DNA of 64,000 nucleotides, taken from NCBI RefSeq assembly GCF_031755915.1, contig NC_083379.1, positions 2,677,501 to 2,741,500 of the forward strand. The letters are read 5' to 3'. Within the stretch, counting starts at the first letter, position 1. Each line of letters opens with the position of its first letter. Shown piece by piece: positions 63,620 through 64,000 of the stretch. The notes beneath the pieces were generated by a model, which saw nothing but the letters and a program-made list of their open reading frames with translations, was not told where the DNA came from and searched no databases. The translations under genes were made by a program, and so were the position numbers. Source of the DNA: Ziziphus jujuba (Eukaryota; Streptophyta; Magnoliopsida; Rosales; Rhamnaceae).

Positions 63620-64000
63620 ACAACAAAGTCAACTCCAGGTGGCAAGCAGCCATACAAAAGAAGCTCTATCTTGAAGTTTTGTGGCCAAACTGATGGACAA
63701 AAAACCAAATTTTGCATAGGAGCATTTTTAATCTTGCAGGCCTCGTGAGCAGCAATACGATTACAACTTTTTGAAATCCATTAAAACATACATAACCAAA
63801 ATACTAACAATTACACAATTAACTTTGTTCAGTAATGTAATAATCTCCCAACTTAAATTAGACAAATCTCCCTTAAACTCAGAAATAACATTGACAGCAT
63901 CAGCGTCACACACTATATTCATCCACTCCTCTTTTTAAGCAAATTCTAAAAAGCTAAAATAGCAGCATTAACCTCAGCCAACTCAGGAGACGATGTTTCC
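63620..64000 (-). pseudogene. Decayed RNase H-like domain of a non-LTR retroelement, cut by the window end
   Basis: Read from 64000 leftwards, the minus strand gives ETSSPELAEVNAAILAF then a stop; then, after frame breaks, VCDADAVNVISEFKGDLSNL and SWEIITLLNKVNC; and later NRIAAHEACKI-like residues. The order (SSPELAEV..A, then a DA...V segment, then NRIAH.A) is that of the plant RVT_3/RNase H-like domain found in LINE-type elements and related genes. Several stops and frameshifts show it is dead. The upstream part lies outside the window. Confidence 0.6.

Overview
The window is nuclear DNA of a eudicot plant, probably woody. It is AT-rich, its genes carry short GT-AG introns, and it encodes typical plant proteins: class XI myosin, a chloroplast-targeted ribosomal protein L3, a DRT100-like LRR protein, a neprosin-family protein and a non-specific lipid-transfer protein. 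It also holds many microsatellites and decayed transposable-element debris. I could not narrow the species further from sequence alone.

Layout. 1-3.2 kb: intergenic DNA, then an intronless DRT100-like LRR gene (+). 6.2-9.9 kb: COM1/GR1, the plant Sae2/CtIP homologue (-). 10.9-12.7 kb: cytosolic ribosomal protein L31 (-). 14.4-17.6 kb: LSM7 (+), five coding exons, with a 62-bp tandem duplication across its stop codon. 19.2-20.6 kb: nuclear-encoded plastid ribosomal protein L3 (-). 21.4-24.7 kb: a small secreted knottin-like cysteine-rich peptide gene (+), a decayed relative of it, and a roughly 0.9-kb tandem duplication that copied the last exon of the neighbouring myosin. 24.5-35.2 kb: a complete 42-exon class XI myosin (-), whose tail contains three tandem copies of one 48-bp exon. 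37.1-38.8 kb: an AVT3-like transporter pseudogene and a 659-bp inverted-repeat transposon-like element. 38.8-44.2 kb: AT-rich, no gene seen. 44.2-46.6 kb: neprosin/DUF239 protein (+). 48.8-49.4 kb: lipid-transfer protein (-). 50.7-57.4 kb: cytosolic prolyl-tRNA synthetase (-). 58.9-60.1 kb: an old non-coding tandem duplication. 60.5-62.3 kb: COA5/PET191 (-). 62.4-64 kb: AT-rich DNA ending in a decayed RNase H-like retroelement fragment.

The genes do not form one pathway. Most are single-copy housekeeping functions: translation (L31, plastid L3, ProRS), RNA processing (LSM7), DNA end resection (COM1), organelle transport (myosin XI) and complex IV assembly (COA5). Extracellular proteins (LRR, knottin, neprosin, LTP) are interspersed. 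Exon boundaries were inferred by hand from GT-AG sites, frame continuity and family similarity. For every multi-exon gene the exon lengths sum to an intact reading frame. The least ordinary signals are the triplicated myosin exon, the knottin locus with its clustered CATGCA motifs, and the duplications that hit the 3' ends of LSM7 and the myosin.
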